Origin: JAFGSG01 sp964626055
GTDB taxonomy: Bacteria > Spirochaetota > UBA4802 > JAFGDQ01
DNA: 50,132 bases
Direction: 5' to 3'
Assembly: GCA_964626055.1 (NCBI GenBank)
Contig: CAZVDF010000020.1
Location: forward strand, 1 to 50,132
In this document: one piece after another, positions 16,560 through 24,452 of the stretch
How positions within the stretch are numbered: position 1 is the first letter of the stretch
How the letters are laid out: the number at the start of each line of letters is the position of its first letter
The notes under the pieces: model-generated
Database searches by the model: none
What the model was told of the DNA's origin: nothing
What the model saw: only the letters and a program-made list of their open reading frames with translations
Position numbers and translations under genes: made by a program

Positions 16560-16807
16560 ATACGACTTTTCGTCCCCTCTGGCTGGCGAATTGAATGCTA
16601 ATATATACAATTATAAACAAATATAAGCAATTATAGTAAAATATGAATGATTTTCAATATAATAAGTCTAATTTTAATTTTTTTTTGATTTTTAAAAAAT
16701 TTTTCATTTTTAATGAAAATAATACGTCATCATGTCTGTAATTGCGGTTAAAACGCCCTGCGGGGAATATAAAATGTTTTTTGCAAAATTCGATTATTTT
16801 TATTTAA

Positions 16808-16836
16808 TTGACATGGAATGGAAATTGTCAAATAAT
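16808..16836 (+). promoter_or_regulatory. Probable sigma-70 promoter of the phospholipase-like gene
   Basis: A perfect -35 box TTGACA at 16808-16813 is followed by a 17-base spacer and AATAAT at 16831-16836, five of six matches to the -10 consensus. A dyad TTGACA...TGTCAA links the -35 box with the end of the spacer and could be an operator. Transcription would start near 16843, about 35 bases before the ATG at 16877. Confidence 0.65.
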
Positions 16837-16876
16837 TAAGGACTTTTTCAGGATACTGCCAGAACAAAGGGAAAAT

Positions 16877-17977
16877 ATGCCGGGAATTATTACCCATAAT
16901 CGAGTTTTTATTGATTCGATAAATTTTTTAAAAAAAGAAAAACAAAAAAGCATTTATGCAAAATCAATCGAAATATTATTCCAGTCCGAATCCCGCCTGA
17001 AAGCCGGGCTGTTTGGAGCTATAGGTCCGGATATTTTTAATACCATTCCATTTAAAAAAATTAGCTATATAAGCGGAAGCGAAATTTCTTACGAACTGCA
17101 TACATCTAAAATTGAGAAACTGTTAAAATCAATGCTGTTCTCGCTTATGTCTAACAATGACCAGAATACGGAATGGGCTTCAATACAACGTTCATACCTG
17201 TATGGCCTCCTTTCCCATCTGATCTCTGATTCCATCTTTCACCCGTTCATCTATTACTGGTCAGGATTTACGAATTCGGAACACAAAAGAGAGAAAACAT
17301 ATTTCAGAGAGCAACATCTTTTATTTGAAAACAATATGGATCTGTTTTTTAGTCATACCTATAACGAAGATGCTTATAATAATAAATTTAATTTTAACCT
17401 TAACGACATGATGCCTTCCGTAAACCATAAAAAATTTAAATCGATAGAACATGCGATTAAGGTATTCTTAATGGATTCGATAAAAGAAGCTTACCCGGAT
17501 ATCTACAAAAGACTGGTTTTCATTAAGGATGATGGAGATAAAAGATGGCCTGCTTCCTTCATTATGGATTTCATGCCTTTTTTTCTTCAATTATCCTATA
17601 AAATAAAAAAAAGCAGAAATCCGCAGCTATTAAAAATGCTTAATTACATTAAAAAGAAAAATATACTTTTTTCGGATTATTTTATCAACTATCCCCCACC
17701 GTCAAAAATAAATACCCATGTTTTGAATCTTCACAAGGAAAGATGGTTTCATCCTGCGGGCACAAGCGGGCTGCATTACGAATCGGCAAAAGATCTCTTG
17801 CATATTTCGAGCGCACAGACTGCCGGGATATGGAAAAAAATTGAGGCTATGCTTTACGACGATCGGAAGAATATTTCAAAGATAGAAAAAGAATTTAAAA
17901 TAAATGCGATAACAGGAATATTCGACAGGGATTACTACAGCATGAAAGTCCAGAATCCGGTACATCTTAAATTTTAA
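16877..17977 (+). CDS. Zinc-dependent phospholipase C-like protein
   Basis: The 366-residue product begins MPGIITHNRVFIDSINFL. Bacterial members of the zinc-dependent phospholipase C family (PF00882-like) commonly open this way, with an early histidine. Further likely metal ligands follow in family order: GAIGPDIF (about 47-54), ELHTSK (about 74), and YGLLSHLISDSIFHPFIYYW (about 109-128), the H...D...H core. No signal peptide is visible, so it may be cytoplasmic or use a non-classical route. True phospholipase activity is not shown; many relatives are uncharacterised. The start is chosen at this ATG because the in-frame TTG at 16808 is part of the promoter. The gene stands alone. Confidence 0.72.
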   Translation: MPGIITHNRVFIDSINFLKKEKQKSIYAKSIEILFQSESRLKAGLFGAIGPDIFNTIPFKKISYISGSEISYELHTSKIEKLLKSMLFSLMSNNDQNTEWASIQRSYLYGLLSHLISDSIFHPFIYYWSGFTNSEHKREKTYFREQHLLFENNMDLFFSHTYNEDAYNNKFNFNLNDMMPSVNHKKFKSIEHAIKVFLMDSIKEAYPDIYKRLVFIKDDGDKRWPASFIMDFMPFFLQLSYKIKKSRNPQLLKMLNYIKKKNILFSDYFINYPPPSKINTHVLNLHKERWFHPAGTSGLHYESAKDLLHISSAQTAGIWKKIEAMLYDDRKNISKIEKEFKINAITGIFDRDYYSMKVQNPVHLKF

Positions 17978-18062
17978 TTACAATTCATCTGAAAATAAGC
18001 CGTTCATCCTAACTGACATTAATTGATATAATTTTATTTAAATTTGAGGTAAGCGGGATGAA

Positions 18063-19184
18063 TCAGTTAGGCTTTATCGTCTTAACTATCGAGTTAAAAT
18101 GCTCCCTGGCCATGCGCTTTATATCATTGATATTCTGCAACTTCAAATCAGATGGTTCATCAATAAATCCGGATTTACCCGTCTTATTGGCGATAAATCT
18201 GACAATATTCATCGCCGCTATCCTGTGCGGATTGATGCGGTTATAATCAAGATAGCTGTACAGCACCGAGAGTCCGAGATACGGATTATGATAAATCGTG
18301 CTGAGCAAAGCCATTTCCTCTCCGGTTATCTGGTCGTAAAAGTGATAGTGGTTATTAAGAATCTTATGGGTCATCTCATGAATGATAAACATCTGCAGTA
18401 TTTCATTTTTAATGTTCGCGCTTTTCCGGAAAGCATGCGTAATGCAATATTTTATGTTATCATTAATCCTGGCGCCTACAAAAAACATTGAATCGACATT
18501 CCTTCCGCTGATTAAATTTTGAGCGATCTGATAATCGTTATTAACCTCGTCGGGATTTATGTATATCATATCAAAATAAAATGTCGAGTTGCTTGTGGAG
18601 AATTCATCATAATATATATACGGCTGGATATTAAATAATTTCTCCTGGATTTCAAATAGCGGGTGGGATATGCTTATGGGCTCTTTCCTTCCAAAAATGC
18701 AGTAATCGAGCACAATTTTTTCAGAACCGGAATTTTTTATCCGTGAGAACCTTAAAATAATATTATGCCTGGTCAACTCCTCCTGTGCTGTTTCAAGCGC
18801 TTTATCATTAAATCTGTTCGGATGCTGGTAAATATTAAGCATCAGCTCAACTATTTTCCTGATATCCGTACTTCTTATCGTTTCCATGTAATTAGTATAC
18901 TCCTTGATATGAAATCCTTCTTTTTGAAGAATCTCCGGGGGTATACTGTCTTCCTGTATTAAATTTACGAAATGAGGATTCTCGTTGAACAATAAAACAA
19001 TATGAGCATATAGTTTTCCCCTGATGCTTTTTATGCTTATATTATTTTTATGTAAATCCCTATCCCAGTAATCCGGACTAATTTCCGCATACGCTGTCGC
19101 TGCCGGGAAAACGATATTGGAGAATAATAAAATCAATATTATACGGAATACAAAAGGTACAGGCGATTCTCTGAAGTTCGTCAT
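18063..19184 (-). CDS. Exported protein with HExxH motif, putative metallopeptidase
   Basis: I do not recognise the family. The 373-residue protein begins with a cleavable-looking signal (MTNFRESPVPFVFRIILILLFSNIVFPAATAYA), so it is periplasmic or surface-located. Residues at about 268-278 read FIIHEMTHKIL: an HEMTH zinc-binding motif, followed by GEEMALLSTIYHNPYLGLSVLYSYL, where the EE pair could give the third ligand of a gluzincin-type peptidase. The earlier part (residues 45-230) is rich in charged and aromatic residues and may be a substrate-binding region. No peptidase clan can be assigned from the sequence alone. It is divergent from the NlpD-like lipoprotein gene, with 233 bases between. 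Confidence 0.75.
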   Translation of the reverse strand: MTNFRESPVPFVFRIILILLFSNIVFPAATAYAEISPDYWDRDLHKNNISIKSIRGKLYAHIVLLFNENPHFVNLIQEDSIPPEILQKEGFHIKEYTNYMETIRSTDIRKIVELMLNIYQHPNRFNDKALETAQEELTRHNIILRFSRIKNSGSEKIVLDYCIFGRKEPISISHPLFEIQEKLFNIQPYIYYDEFSTSNSTFYFDMIYINPDEVNNDYQIAQNLISGRNVDSMFFVGARINDNIKYCITHAFRKSANIKNEILQMFIIHEMTHKILNNHYHFYDQITGEEMALLSTIYHNPYLGLSVLYSYLDYNRINPHRIAAMNIVRFIANKTGKSGFIDEPSDLKLQNINDIKRMAREHFNSIVKTIKPN

Positions 19185-19417
19185 TTTATTTTCCAGTCAG
19201 ACTCTAAGTAAATCTATTGCATTTTTAAAATAAAAGCAATAAAATTATCGTTTTGTCAAGAAACAATAAAAGGATAATCTAAAAATTATACGGAAAAATA
19301 CCTCAATTATTAAGGTTATAATACCGAAATATTGGATAAGCGAAAATATACGCGGATTTATACTAATAAACTTATTCCCGGGGATAGTACGGATATTATC
19401 CCATAATTGGAACACGG

Positions 19418-20383
19418 ATGTCTGCGAAAATTTATATATTAATACTATTATCTTTCGTTCTGGCCTTAAATTGTACGCCCTCAAAAAATATTCGCCAAAG
19501 AAATAGTGAAAGAATCCGGAATAATTCAACCGATGATTCGTTTTTTAAATGGCCGGCGTTAAAAAATGAAAAAAATTATGAAGATCTGGCAGATGCAGAA
19601 GGTGACCCGGATAGTTACGGGAATTTACGAGGTGGAAAAACAATTATTGAATCAAATAGATCCGGAATATCCGACGCCCATACCCGATATTGCAACAGGG
19701 AGAAAGGAGCGGTAAAACGGGAAAATACTTATTTGAAAAAAAAGCAAAATATCAATTTTAACAAATCCAGTGACAAAAAAAGTGCCATCCTTGAAAATGG
19801 CACACTTAAATCAGGGACATACAAAGCAGTAAAAGGCGATAATTTATCGAAAATATCCAGAAAATTTAATGTTTCATTGGATGAAATGATTAAGATCAAT
19901 AATCTAAGCAAAAATCACAGAATTAAAGAAGGGATGATATTAAAAGTACCATACAGTACACCGGGAGACAAAAGGAGGTTTGAATTCGCATCGCGTCAAA
20001 AGAAATTAACCAAACCTGATTTTTTATGGCCGGTAAAAAACGTTTACAGGACAAGAACGGATGGTTCGGATGGGGTTAAACCGATTGGAATAATTATAAC
20101 CGGAGACATGAATTCAGCTGTTTTCCCCGCAGCTGAAGGGATTGTTACAAAAATAGGTAACATGAGAGGTTTCGGCAATTACGTCATTTTACAACACATT
20201 AACCAGTATTTATCGATTTATTCGAACCTGAAGGATATTAATGTAAATGAGGGCGAAAAAGTGAAATGCGGAAAATGCATCGGAAGACTTGACGGAAACA
20301 AATTACATTTTCAGATCGATCATTCCGGAAAACCGCAGAATCCACTCGTTTACTTAACAAAAAAAAATAATGCGAATATTTAA
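19418..20383 (+). CDS. LysM-M23 lipoprotein, NlpD-like, with degenerate peptidase site
   Basis: The 321-residue lipoprotein has a signal peptide ending LSFVLALNC, with the cysteine at residue 19 as lipidation site. A disordered linker is followed by a LysM domain (about 133-185: YKAVKGDNLSKISRKFNVSLDEMIKINNLSKNHRIKEGMILKVP) that binds peptidoglycan. A C-terminal M23/LytM domain (about 225-315) follows. In active M23 enzymes the HxxxD and HxH ligands are conserved. Here the first region reads IIITGDMNSAVFPAAEGIV and the HxH region reads SIYSNLKD, while LHFQID keeps one histidine. The domain therefore probably does not cut, and acts like NlpD or EnvC by activating a cell-wall amidase during division. 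The end overlaps the convergent next gene by four bases. Confidence 0.85.
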   Translation: MSAKIYILILLSFVLALNCTPSKNIRQRNSERIRNNSTDDSFFKWPALKNEKNYEDLADAEGDPDSYGNLRGGKTIIESNRSGISDAHTRYCNREKGAVKRENTYLKKKQNINFNKSSDKKSAILENGTLKSGTYKAVKGDNLSKISRKFNVSLDEMIKINNLSKNHRIKEGMILKVPYSTPGDKRRFEFASRQKKLTKPDFLWPVKNVYRTRTDGSDGVKPIGIIITGDMNSAVFPAAEGIVTKIGNMRGFGNYVILQHINQYLSIYSNLKDINVNEGEKVKCGKCIGRLDGNKLHFQIDHSGKPQNPLVYLTKKNNANI

Positions 20384-20583
20384 ATCCGACCGCTGCTTAC
20401 CAATCCGGCGAAATGCTTGAAGGATCTGTCATATGTCTTTTCCGCGCTTTCCGGAAAACAGCACGCAGGCAACTCTTTTGATCTCAAATGATATGATAAA
20501 CATTCACAGCAATACCATTCTCTTGAACAGGACCCGTATGAGCAATTGCACCTTTCCAGATTTTTTTCTTTTTTGCATTCCAT
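20380..20583 (-). CDS. Small cysteine-rich protein, DUF6485-like
   Basis: The 67-residue protein reads MECKKEKNLERCNCSYGSCSREWYCCECLSYHLRSKELPACCFP and then a conserved-looking EKTYDRSFKHFAGLV tail. The Cys pattern (C3, C12, C14, C19, C25-C26, C28, C41-C42) and the sequence match what I recall of the DUF6485 family of small bacterial proteins, usually annotated as hypothetical. The cysteines suggest a bound metal, possibly zinc. The gene is convergent with the LysM lipoprotein and overlaps its last four bases, but there is no sign of shared function. No strong ribosome-binding site is visible. Confidence 0.75.
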   Translation of the reverse strand: MECKKEKNLERCNCSYGSCSREWYCCECLSYHLRSKELPACCFPESAEKTYDRSFKHFAGLVSSGRI

Positions 20584-21039
20584 GATTTTCTCTTTTATTT
20601 TTTTAAATTAATTGCTTGGTAAAACCGGATCAGCTATAATTACGATCCTCCGTCCGGACATTTATCAACATTTAATCTACATTCCTGTTAACAATATTTC
20701 CGGAATTGTCAACAGATACAATAACAAAATAAATAAATATTTACTTTTTTAAAAAATTTCAAATTATTTTAATTATTTATTATAATAATCGTTGACTTCT
20801 TATTCTCATTCCTGTAGAAAATCACTAAACATTGCTGATTATTTCTCTTAATTACCTGCTTTTTATAAAATATTTTATTTATTATTTTTTATATTTTAAA
20901 TATTTTATTAATATTTCTATACATTAGTTCCTGATAAACGATATCCGGCTTTATGCGCGGCTGTGTTTGCAGCGCTATGGGAACCGGATTGTTCGTCCGG
21001 AAAGAAGTAAAACAAACCATGGAGTAAAAGGCAAAATAA
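20584..21039. other. Long AT-rich intergenic region with leader hairpins
   Basis: There is no gene in these 456 bases. Positions 20690-20940 are extremely AT-rich with runs of T and A. From 20943 the composition shifts to GC-rich: ATCCGG (20943-20948) can pair with CCGGAT (20984-20989), which can instead pair with TCCGG (20996-21000). This gives two mutually exclusive hairpins ahead of the next gene. A start-stop minimal frame (ATG GAG TAA, 21019-21027) lies just before the real ATG. Confidence 0.5.
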
Positions 21040-21873
21040 ATGGATAAAAGCGGTTCCCCATATAAAAATATAAATAAGAAACCCGTTAAACACGCTAATG
21101 CTTTATATCTAATATTAAAAGAAAATCCGGTCTTAACCAGATATTATACAGATAAAAATTTAAATAATATTCGCTTAAAAAACAACAAAACAGAAACGAT
21201 CCCGGACCGTCTGCATTATTGGATCTGGAGTTGTATAAATTCCGAATCAATAATTGCAATTAATAATTCAATTACGATAAAGCTTGCCGATATTATTTTT
21301 CAGAATATTGATCCCGAAATAATCAACATCAAATCAAATAGTTGTTTAAGCCAGGAATTTTATTACACATGCGCGAATAATTTATCAGATACGTTCAATG
21401 ACCATGAACTGCTGCTGCTTTATTTAAAACAAACCATTCTAATATTAAAAAGCACATCGATATTCGGCAGGACGGACGATCCCGCGCCGATAAATGACAG
21501 TGTATTCGGGAACGTTCACCTGTATTTGCAAATGCTTAATTCATTCTGGAATAAAATGAACTGGGCTTTGCTTTTCCCATCCATGCCTGAAACAGCATTA
21601 AATTTAATGAAAGACAGAAAATTGCTGGTTGATTTGCTCGCAAGGAAAAATGGCAAAATCAGAATAGACAGTATTGCAAATGCATTTTTCAAGGCAACGG
21701 GTTCGGGAAGAGAGAACGATATACTTCTCGTTTCATTTTTGGATTTCGGAGTATTAACATGGCTGGGGCACTTCGGAATTATCAGTTACATAAAAAGCAA
21801 TGATATGGACCCTGTTTTAATCGAAGTAACAAAACACGGAAAAAAAATGCTCGAGTATCTCGCTTTGGAGTAG
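21040..21873 (+). CDS. Unknown protein, possible winged-helix C-terminus
   Basis: I do not recognise this 277-residue protein. It has no signal peptide or membrane segment and is rich in Asn, Ile and Leu. The N-terminal half (HANALYLILKENPVLTRYY, HYWIWSCINSESIIAINNSITIKLADIIFQ) and the middle (NDHELLLLYLKQTILILKS) are mostly helical. The end (about 215-275: IRIDSIANAFFKATGSGRENDILLVSFLDFGVLTWLGHFGIISYIKSNDMDPVLIEVTKHGKKML) has the alternation of helices and a small hairpin seen in winged-helix DNA-binding domains, so a regulatory role is possible. The upstream leader contains alternative hairpins. It is flanked by a GC-rich structured element downstream, with no operon partner. Confidence 0.7.
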   Translation: MDKSGSPYKNINKKPVKHANALYLILKENPVLTRYYTDKNLNNIRLKNNKTETIPDRLHYWIWSCINSESIIAINNSITIKLADIIFQNIDPEIINIKSNSCLSQEFYYTCANNLSDTFNDHELLLLYLKQTILILKSTSIFGRTDDPAPINDSVFGNVHLYLQMLNSFWNKMNWALLFPSMPETALNLMKDRKLLVDLLARKNGKIRIDSIANAFFKATGSGRENDILLVSFLDFGVLTWLGHFGIISYIKSNDMDPVLIEVTKHGKKMLEYLALE

Positions 21874-21950
21874 GAACCGGCATATTCATCCTTCGCAAAA
21901 TCGATTTACAATAACAGGTAATCTATGGCCCTATTATACTTTCTATAATT

Positions 21951-22050
21951 TCCTGCGGAACTCGGCCTTCGGGTCAGGTGCGAACGGGCATCCTGCCCGA
22001 ACCCGACACCAAGGCATCCGTTACTGTCGCCTCAGACAGTCCTCGGAAAT
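21951..22050. other. GC-rich structured intergenic element
   Basis: A GC-rich island lies in AT-rich DNA between the unknown gene and apt. It starts AATTTCCTGCGGAACTCGG and ends CCTCGGAAATT, so its ends are rough inverted copies. Inside are CGGGCA/TGCCCG, an alternative TTCGGG/CCCGAA and a perfect ACTGTC/GACAGT hairpin (22023-22040). No reading frame fits. It could be a dispersed repeat or a structured non-coding RNA. Confidence 0.5.
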
Positions 22051-22150
22051 TATTGATTCTATTGATAGAGCCATGCACGCATAATTCTGAGCATTAATAA
22101 GAAAATTATCCTTTAACAATTAAGTCTTGGGACTTACTACAAATAGCCTG

Positions 22151-22672
22151 TTAAAAATCCAACAGCGCAAATATATTACGGCCTTTTAATCTGTCCCGTC
22201 CGTCTAAAAAGGTAAGTTCTATTAAAACTGCGATCAGCACGGGATTTGCGCCGCATTTCTCAACCAGCCTGCATGCTGCCGCCGCAGTGCCTCCAGTGGC
22301 CAGCAAATCATCGACTATAACGACATTATCACCGGGATTTACCGCGTCTTTATGTATCTCAATGGAATCCGTTCCATATTCAAGCTCATATGTTTCGGAG
22401 ACCGTCTCGCCCGGCAGCTTGCCGGGTTTTCTTATGGGAACAAAACCGACGTTAAGCTCAAGCGCTATCGGTACGCCAAAAATAAATCCTCTTGATTCAA
22501 TTCCCAGAACCTTATCTATCGAATATTTTTTGCATTCTTGAACCATTAAATCTACCGAAGCTTTAAAAGCTCTCGGATTTTTAAGATGTGTTGTTATATC
22601 TTTAAAAATGATACCCTTTTTCGGGAAATCGGGAACATCGCGGATTATTTTCTTTAATTCATCTATATTCAT
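22151..22672 (-). CDS. apt: Adenine phosphoribosyltransferase
   Basis: Apt makes AMP from adenine and PRPP, recovering the adenine released when S-adenosylmethionine by-products are broken down. The 173-residue protein has the usual length. It has the N-terminal DVPDFPKKGIIFKDITTHLKNP, the GIESRGFIFGVPIALEL block, RKPGKLPGETVSETYELEYGTDSIEIH, and the PRPP-binding loop VVIVDDLLATGGTAAAA. It lies 11 bases after metK on the same strand as the last gene of the methionine/PRPP series. That fits its use of PRPP made by prs a few genes upstream. Identity is firm. Confidence 0.97.
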   Translation of the reverse strand: MNIDELKKIIRDVPDFPKKGIIFKDITTHLKNPRAFKASVDLMVQECKKYSIDKVLGIESRGFIFGVPIALELNVGFVPIRKPGKLPGETVSETYELEYGTDSIEIHKDAVNPGDNVVIVDDLLATGGTAAAACRLVEKCGANPVLIAVLIELTFLDGRDRLKGRNIFALLDF

Positions 22673-22683
22673 AAAATATTCCT

Positions 22684-23850
22684 CTATCTAAGCTGCTCCG
22701 CTTTATCCGTTTTTTCCCATGTGAATCCGTCTCCCGTTCTTCCGAAATGTCCGTAAGATGCGGTTGGCAGGAAAACAGGCCTTAAAAGGTTCAAGGCGCC
22801 GATAATTTCAGCCGGTTTTAATCCGAATACTTTACGTACGCGTTCTGCGATCTTTTTTTCCTCGATCTTTCCGGTACCGAATGTTTCGATCATTACGGAT
22901 ACCGGCTCCGCAACGCCGATCGCGTATGCGATCTGTACCTCGCATTTATCCGCCAGTCCTGCGGCGACTATATTTTTTGCCACATAGCGTCCCATATAAG
23001 CAGCAGACCTGTCGACTTTTGAAGGATCTTTTCCTGAAAATGCGCCGCCGCCATGCCTGCCCCATCCGCCGTATGTATCGACTATGATCTTCCTTCCTGT
23101 AAGCCCTGTATCGCCGTGAGGGCCTCCGATCTCAAATCTCCCAGTGGGATTAACATAAATTTTTGTATTTTTATCAATGAGTTTCGCCGGTATTACTTTT
23201 TTTATTACTTCTTCAATTACGCCTTCCATGATCTGCTGATGCGTCGCATCAGGGGAATGCTGTGTCGAAATTACTACCGTATCAACCCGATGGGGTCTAT
23301 CATTTCTGTATTCAACGGTAACCTGGGACTTTGAATCCGGCCTTAAAAAATTAAGCTTTTTCTCCCTTCGAACTTTAGCGAGGTATTCAACAAGCCTGTG
23401 CGCATATAATATAGGCATTGGCATTAAAACATCGGTTTCGTTTATGGCGTATCCGAACATCATTCCCTGGTCGCCGGCGCCCTGCTCTTTGAATAACCCT
23501 TCACCTTCCGTAACTCCCTGTGAAATATCCGGGGACTGGGGATGAATATGCAGTTCAACCCTGCATGAATTCGCGTCAAAACCGACAGCCGGATCGTTAT
23601 AGCCGATATCAGAAACAACCTTTCGGGCTGTTTTTTCGGCGTCTATTGTACCTTTCGATGTAATCTCGCCGGACATCACAATTAAATTAGTAGTTACCAG
23701 CGTCTCGCATGCTACTCTTGATTTCGGGTCATCGGCAATGTACGCATCAACTATAGCGTCCGAAATTTGGTCCGCTACCTTATCGGGATGGCCCTCGGAA
23801 ACAGATTCTGAAGTAAAAAGGAAATCTTTCATTGATTTATTACTCTCCAT
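22684..23850 (-). CDS. metK: S-adenosylmethionine synthase
   Basis: MetK forms SAM from methionine and ATP. The 388-residue product has the normal length and the family blocks FTSESVSEGHPDKVADQISDAIVDAYI, GAGDQGMMFGYAINET, FEIGGPHGDTGLTGRKIIVDTYGGWGRHGGGAFSGKDPSKVDRSAAYMGRY and DKCEVQIAYAIGVAEPVS. The catalytic His of EGHPDK and the ATP and methionine loops are intact. The frame begins MESNKSMKDFLF; the second Met (residue 7) is an equally possible start. apt follows after 11 bases, and rpiB and mtnA lie upstream on the same strand. I see no SAM riboswitch in the 146 bases upstream, which instead contain an interspersed repeat. Confidence 0.97.
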   Translation of the reverse strand: MESNKSMKDFLFTSESVSEGHPDKVADQISDAIVDAYIADDPKSRVACETLVTTNLIVMSGEITSKGTIDAEKTARKVVSDIGYNDPAVGFDANSCRVELHIHPQSPDISQGVTEGEGLFKEQGAGDQGMMFGYAINETDVLMPMPILYAHRLVEYLAKVRREKKLNFLRPDSKSQVTVEYRNDRPHRVDTVVISTQHSPDATHQQIMEGVIEEVIKKVIPAKLIDKNTKIYVNPTGRFEIGGPHGDTGLTGRKIIVDTYGGWGRHGGGAFSGKDPSKVDRSAAYMGRYVAKNIVAAGLADKCEVQIAYAIGVAEPVSVMIETFGTGKIEEKKIAERVRKVFGLKPAEIIGALNLLRPVFLPTASYGHFGRTGDGFTWEKTDKAEQLR

Positions 23851-23920
23851 TATAATATATGAAATATTTATTGTATATCTTGAATAAAAGTGCGTTCCAG
23901 AATCTCTAAAATAATTAACC

Positions 23921-24011
23921 CGGAATCCATCTTAAAATTATAGATTCATATAGGTTATTAAAGATAAATTGGAATACATTACAAAGAAAAATAATTTCAA
24001 GATGGATTCTG
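23921..24011. repeat. AT-rich interspersed repeat, copy 2, with clear terminal inverted repeats
   Basis: The left end at 23921-23941 (CGGAATCCATCTTAAAATTAT) is matched in inverted form at 23991-24011 with two differences in 21. The core GATAAATTGGAATACATTACAAA lies between. The right end runs into rpiB and supplies its last codons and stop. It is the best-preserved copy in the window and defines the family ends. Confidence 0.7.
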
Positions 24012-24452
24012 TTTAATTTTTTCTATAAGGTCAATTCTCTTCTGATGGCGTCCGCCTTCAAATTCGGTTTTTAACCAGACATCGACAATGTCAAGTGCAA
24101 GGCCGGTGCCAATTACTCTTGCGCCTAAAACCAGTATATTCGCATCATTATGCATCCTTGACATTTTTGCCATATACTCGTTAAGGCAAAGAGCTGCCCT
24201 GATCCCTGGAAACCGGTTGGCGACTATGCACATCCCTATGCCCGTACCGCATAAAAGGATGCCCCGACCGTTATTCCCCGCAACCTTTTCGGCAACACTG
24301 ATCCCAAATACAGGATAATCGCATGAATCCCTGGAATCACAGCCCAGGTCTTCGACTTCAAAACCGGTGCTTTTTAAATGCCCGGCTATTGTCTCCTTTA
24401 ACTCGAATGCGCCGTGATCCGATCCTATAATTATCTTTTCTTTTTCAGACAT
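23997..24452 (-). CDS. rpiB: Ribose-5-phosphate isomerase B
   Basis: RpiB interconverts ribulose 5-phosphate and ribose 5-phosphate, here feeding PRPP synthesis by the nearby prs. The 151-residue protein has IIIGSDHGAFELKETI with the DHG phosphate site, and the active-site loop GILLCGTGIGMCIVANRFPGIRAALC with catalytic Cys68. SRMHNDANILVLGARVIG carries the His101-Asn102 pair. Its first eight bases overlap the end of mtnA, showing coupled translation. The final codons (KQNPS and stop) lie inside an interspersed repeat, so the native C-terminus may have been altered by the repeat. Confidence 0.96.
   Translation of the reverse strand: MSEKEKIIIGSDHGAFELKETIAGHLKSTGFEVEDLGCDSRDSCDYPVFGISVAEKVAGNNGRGILLCGTGIGMCIVANRFPGIRAALCLNEYMAKMSRMHNDANILVLGARVIGTGLALDIVDVWLKTEFEGGRHQKRIDLIEKIKQNPS

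Larger units (their letters stand above)
16303..16807. other. Flagellin leader and upstream AT-rich region
   Basis: There is no gene between the flagellin ATG and the promoter of the next plus-strand gene. On the minus strand, positions 16303-16560 look like a transcribed leader with a ribosome-binding site, GC-rich patches (ACCGG words near 16338 and 16360), a boxA-like word and a short hairpin. Positions 16590-16700 are very AT-rich. They probably hold the flagellin promoter, with several TATAAT-like words on the minus strand, but I cannot single one out. Confidence 0.55.

Noticed and set aside
20640..20940. AT-rich block with TTATCAACA and TGTTAAC as a possible replication origin
   Set aside because: No dnaA, dnaN or gyrase gene is nearby, no cluster of DnaA boxes is present, and AT-rich spacers are common in this genome.
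23851..23996. SAM riboswitch upstream of metK
   Set aside because: No conserved SAM-I or SAM-II core; the space is largely filled by an interspersed repeat.
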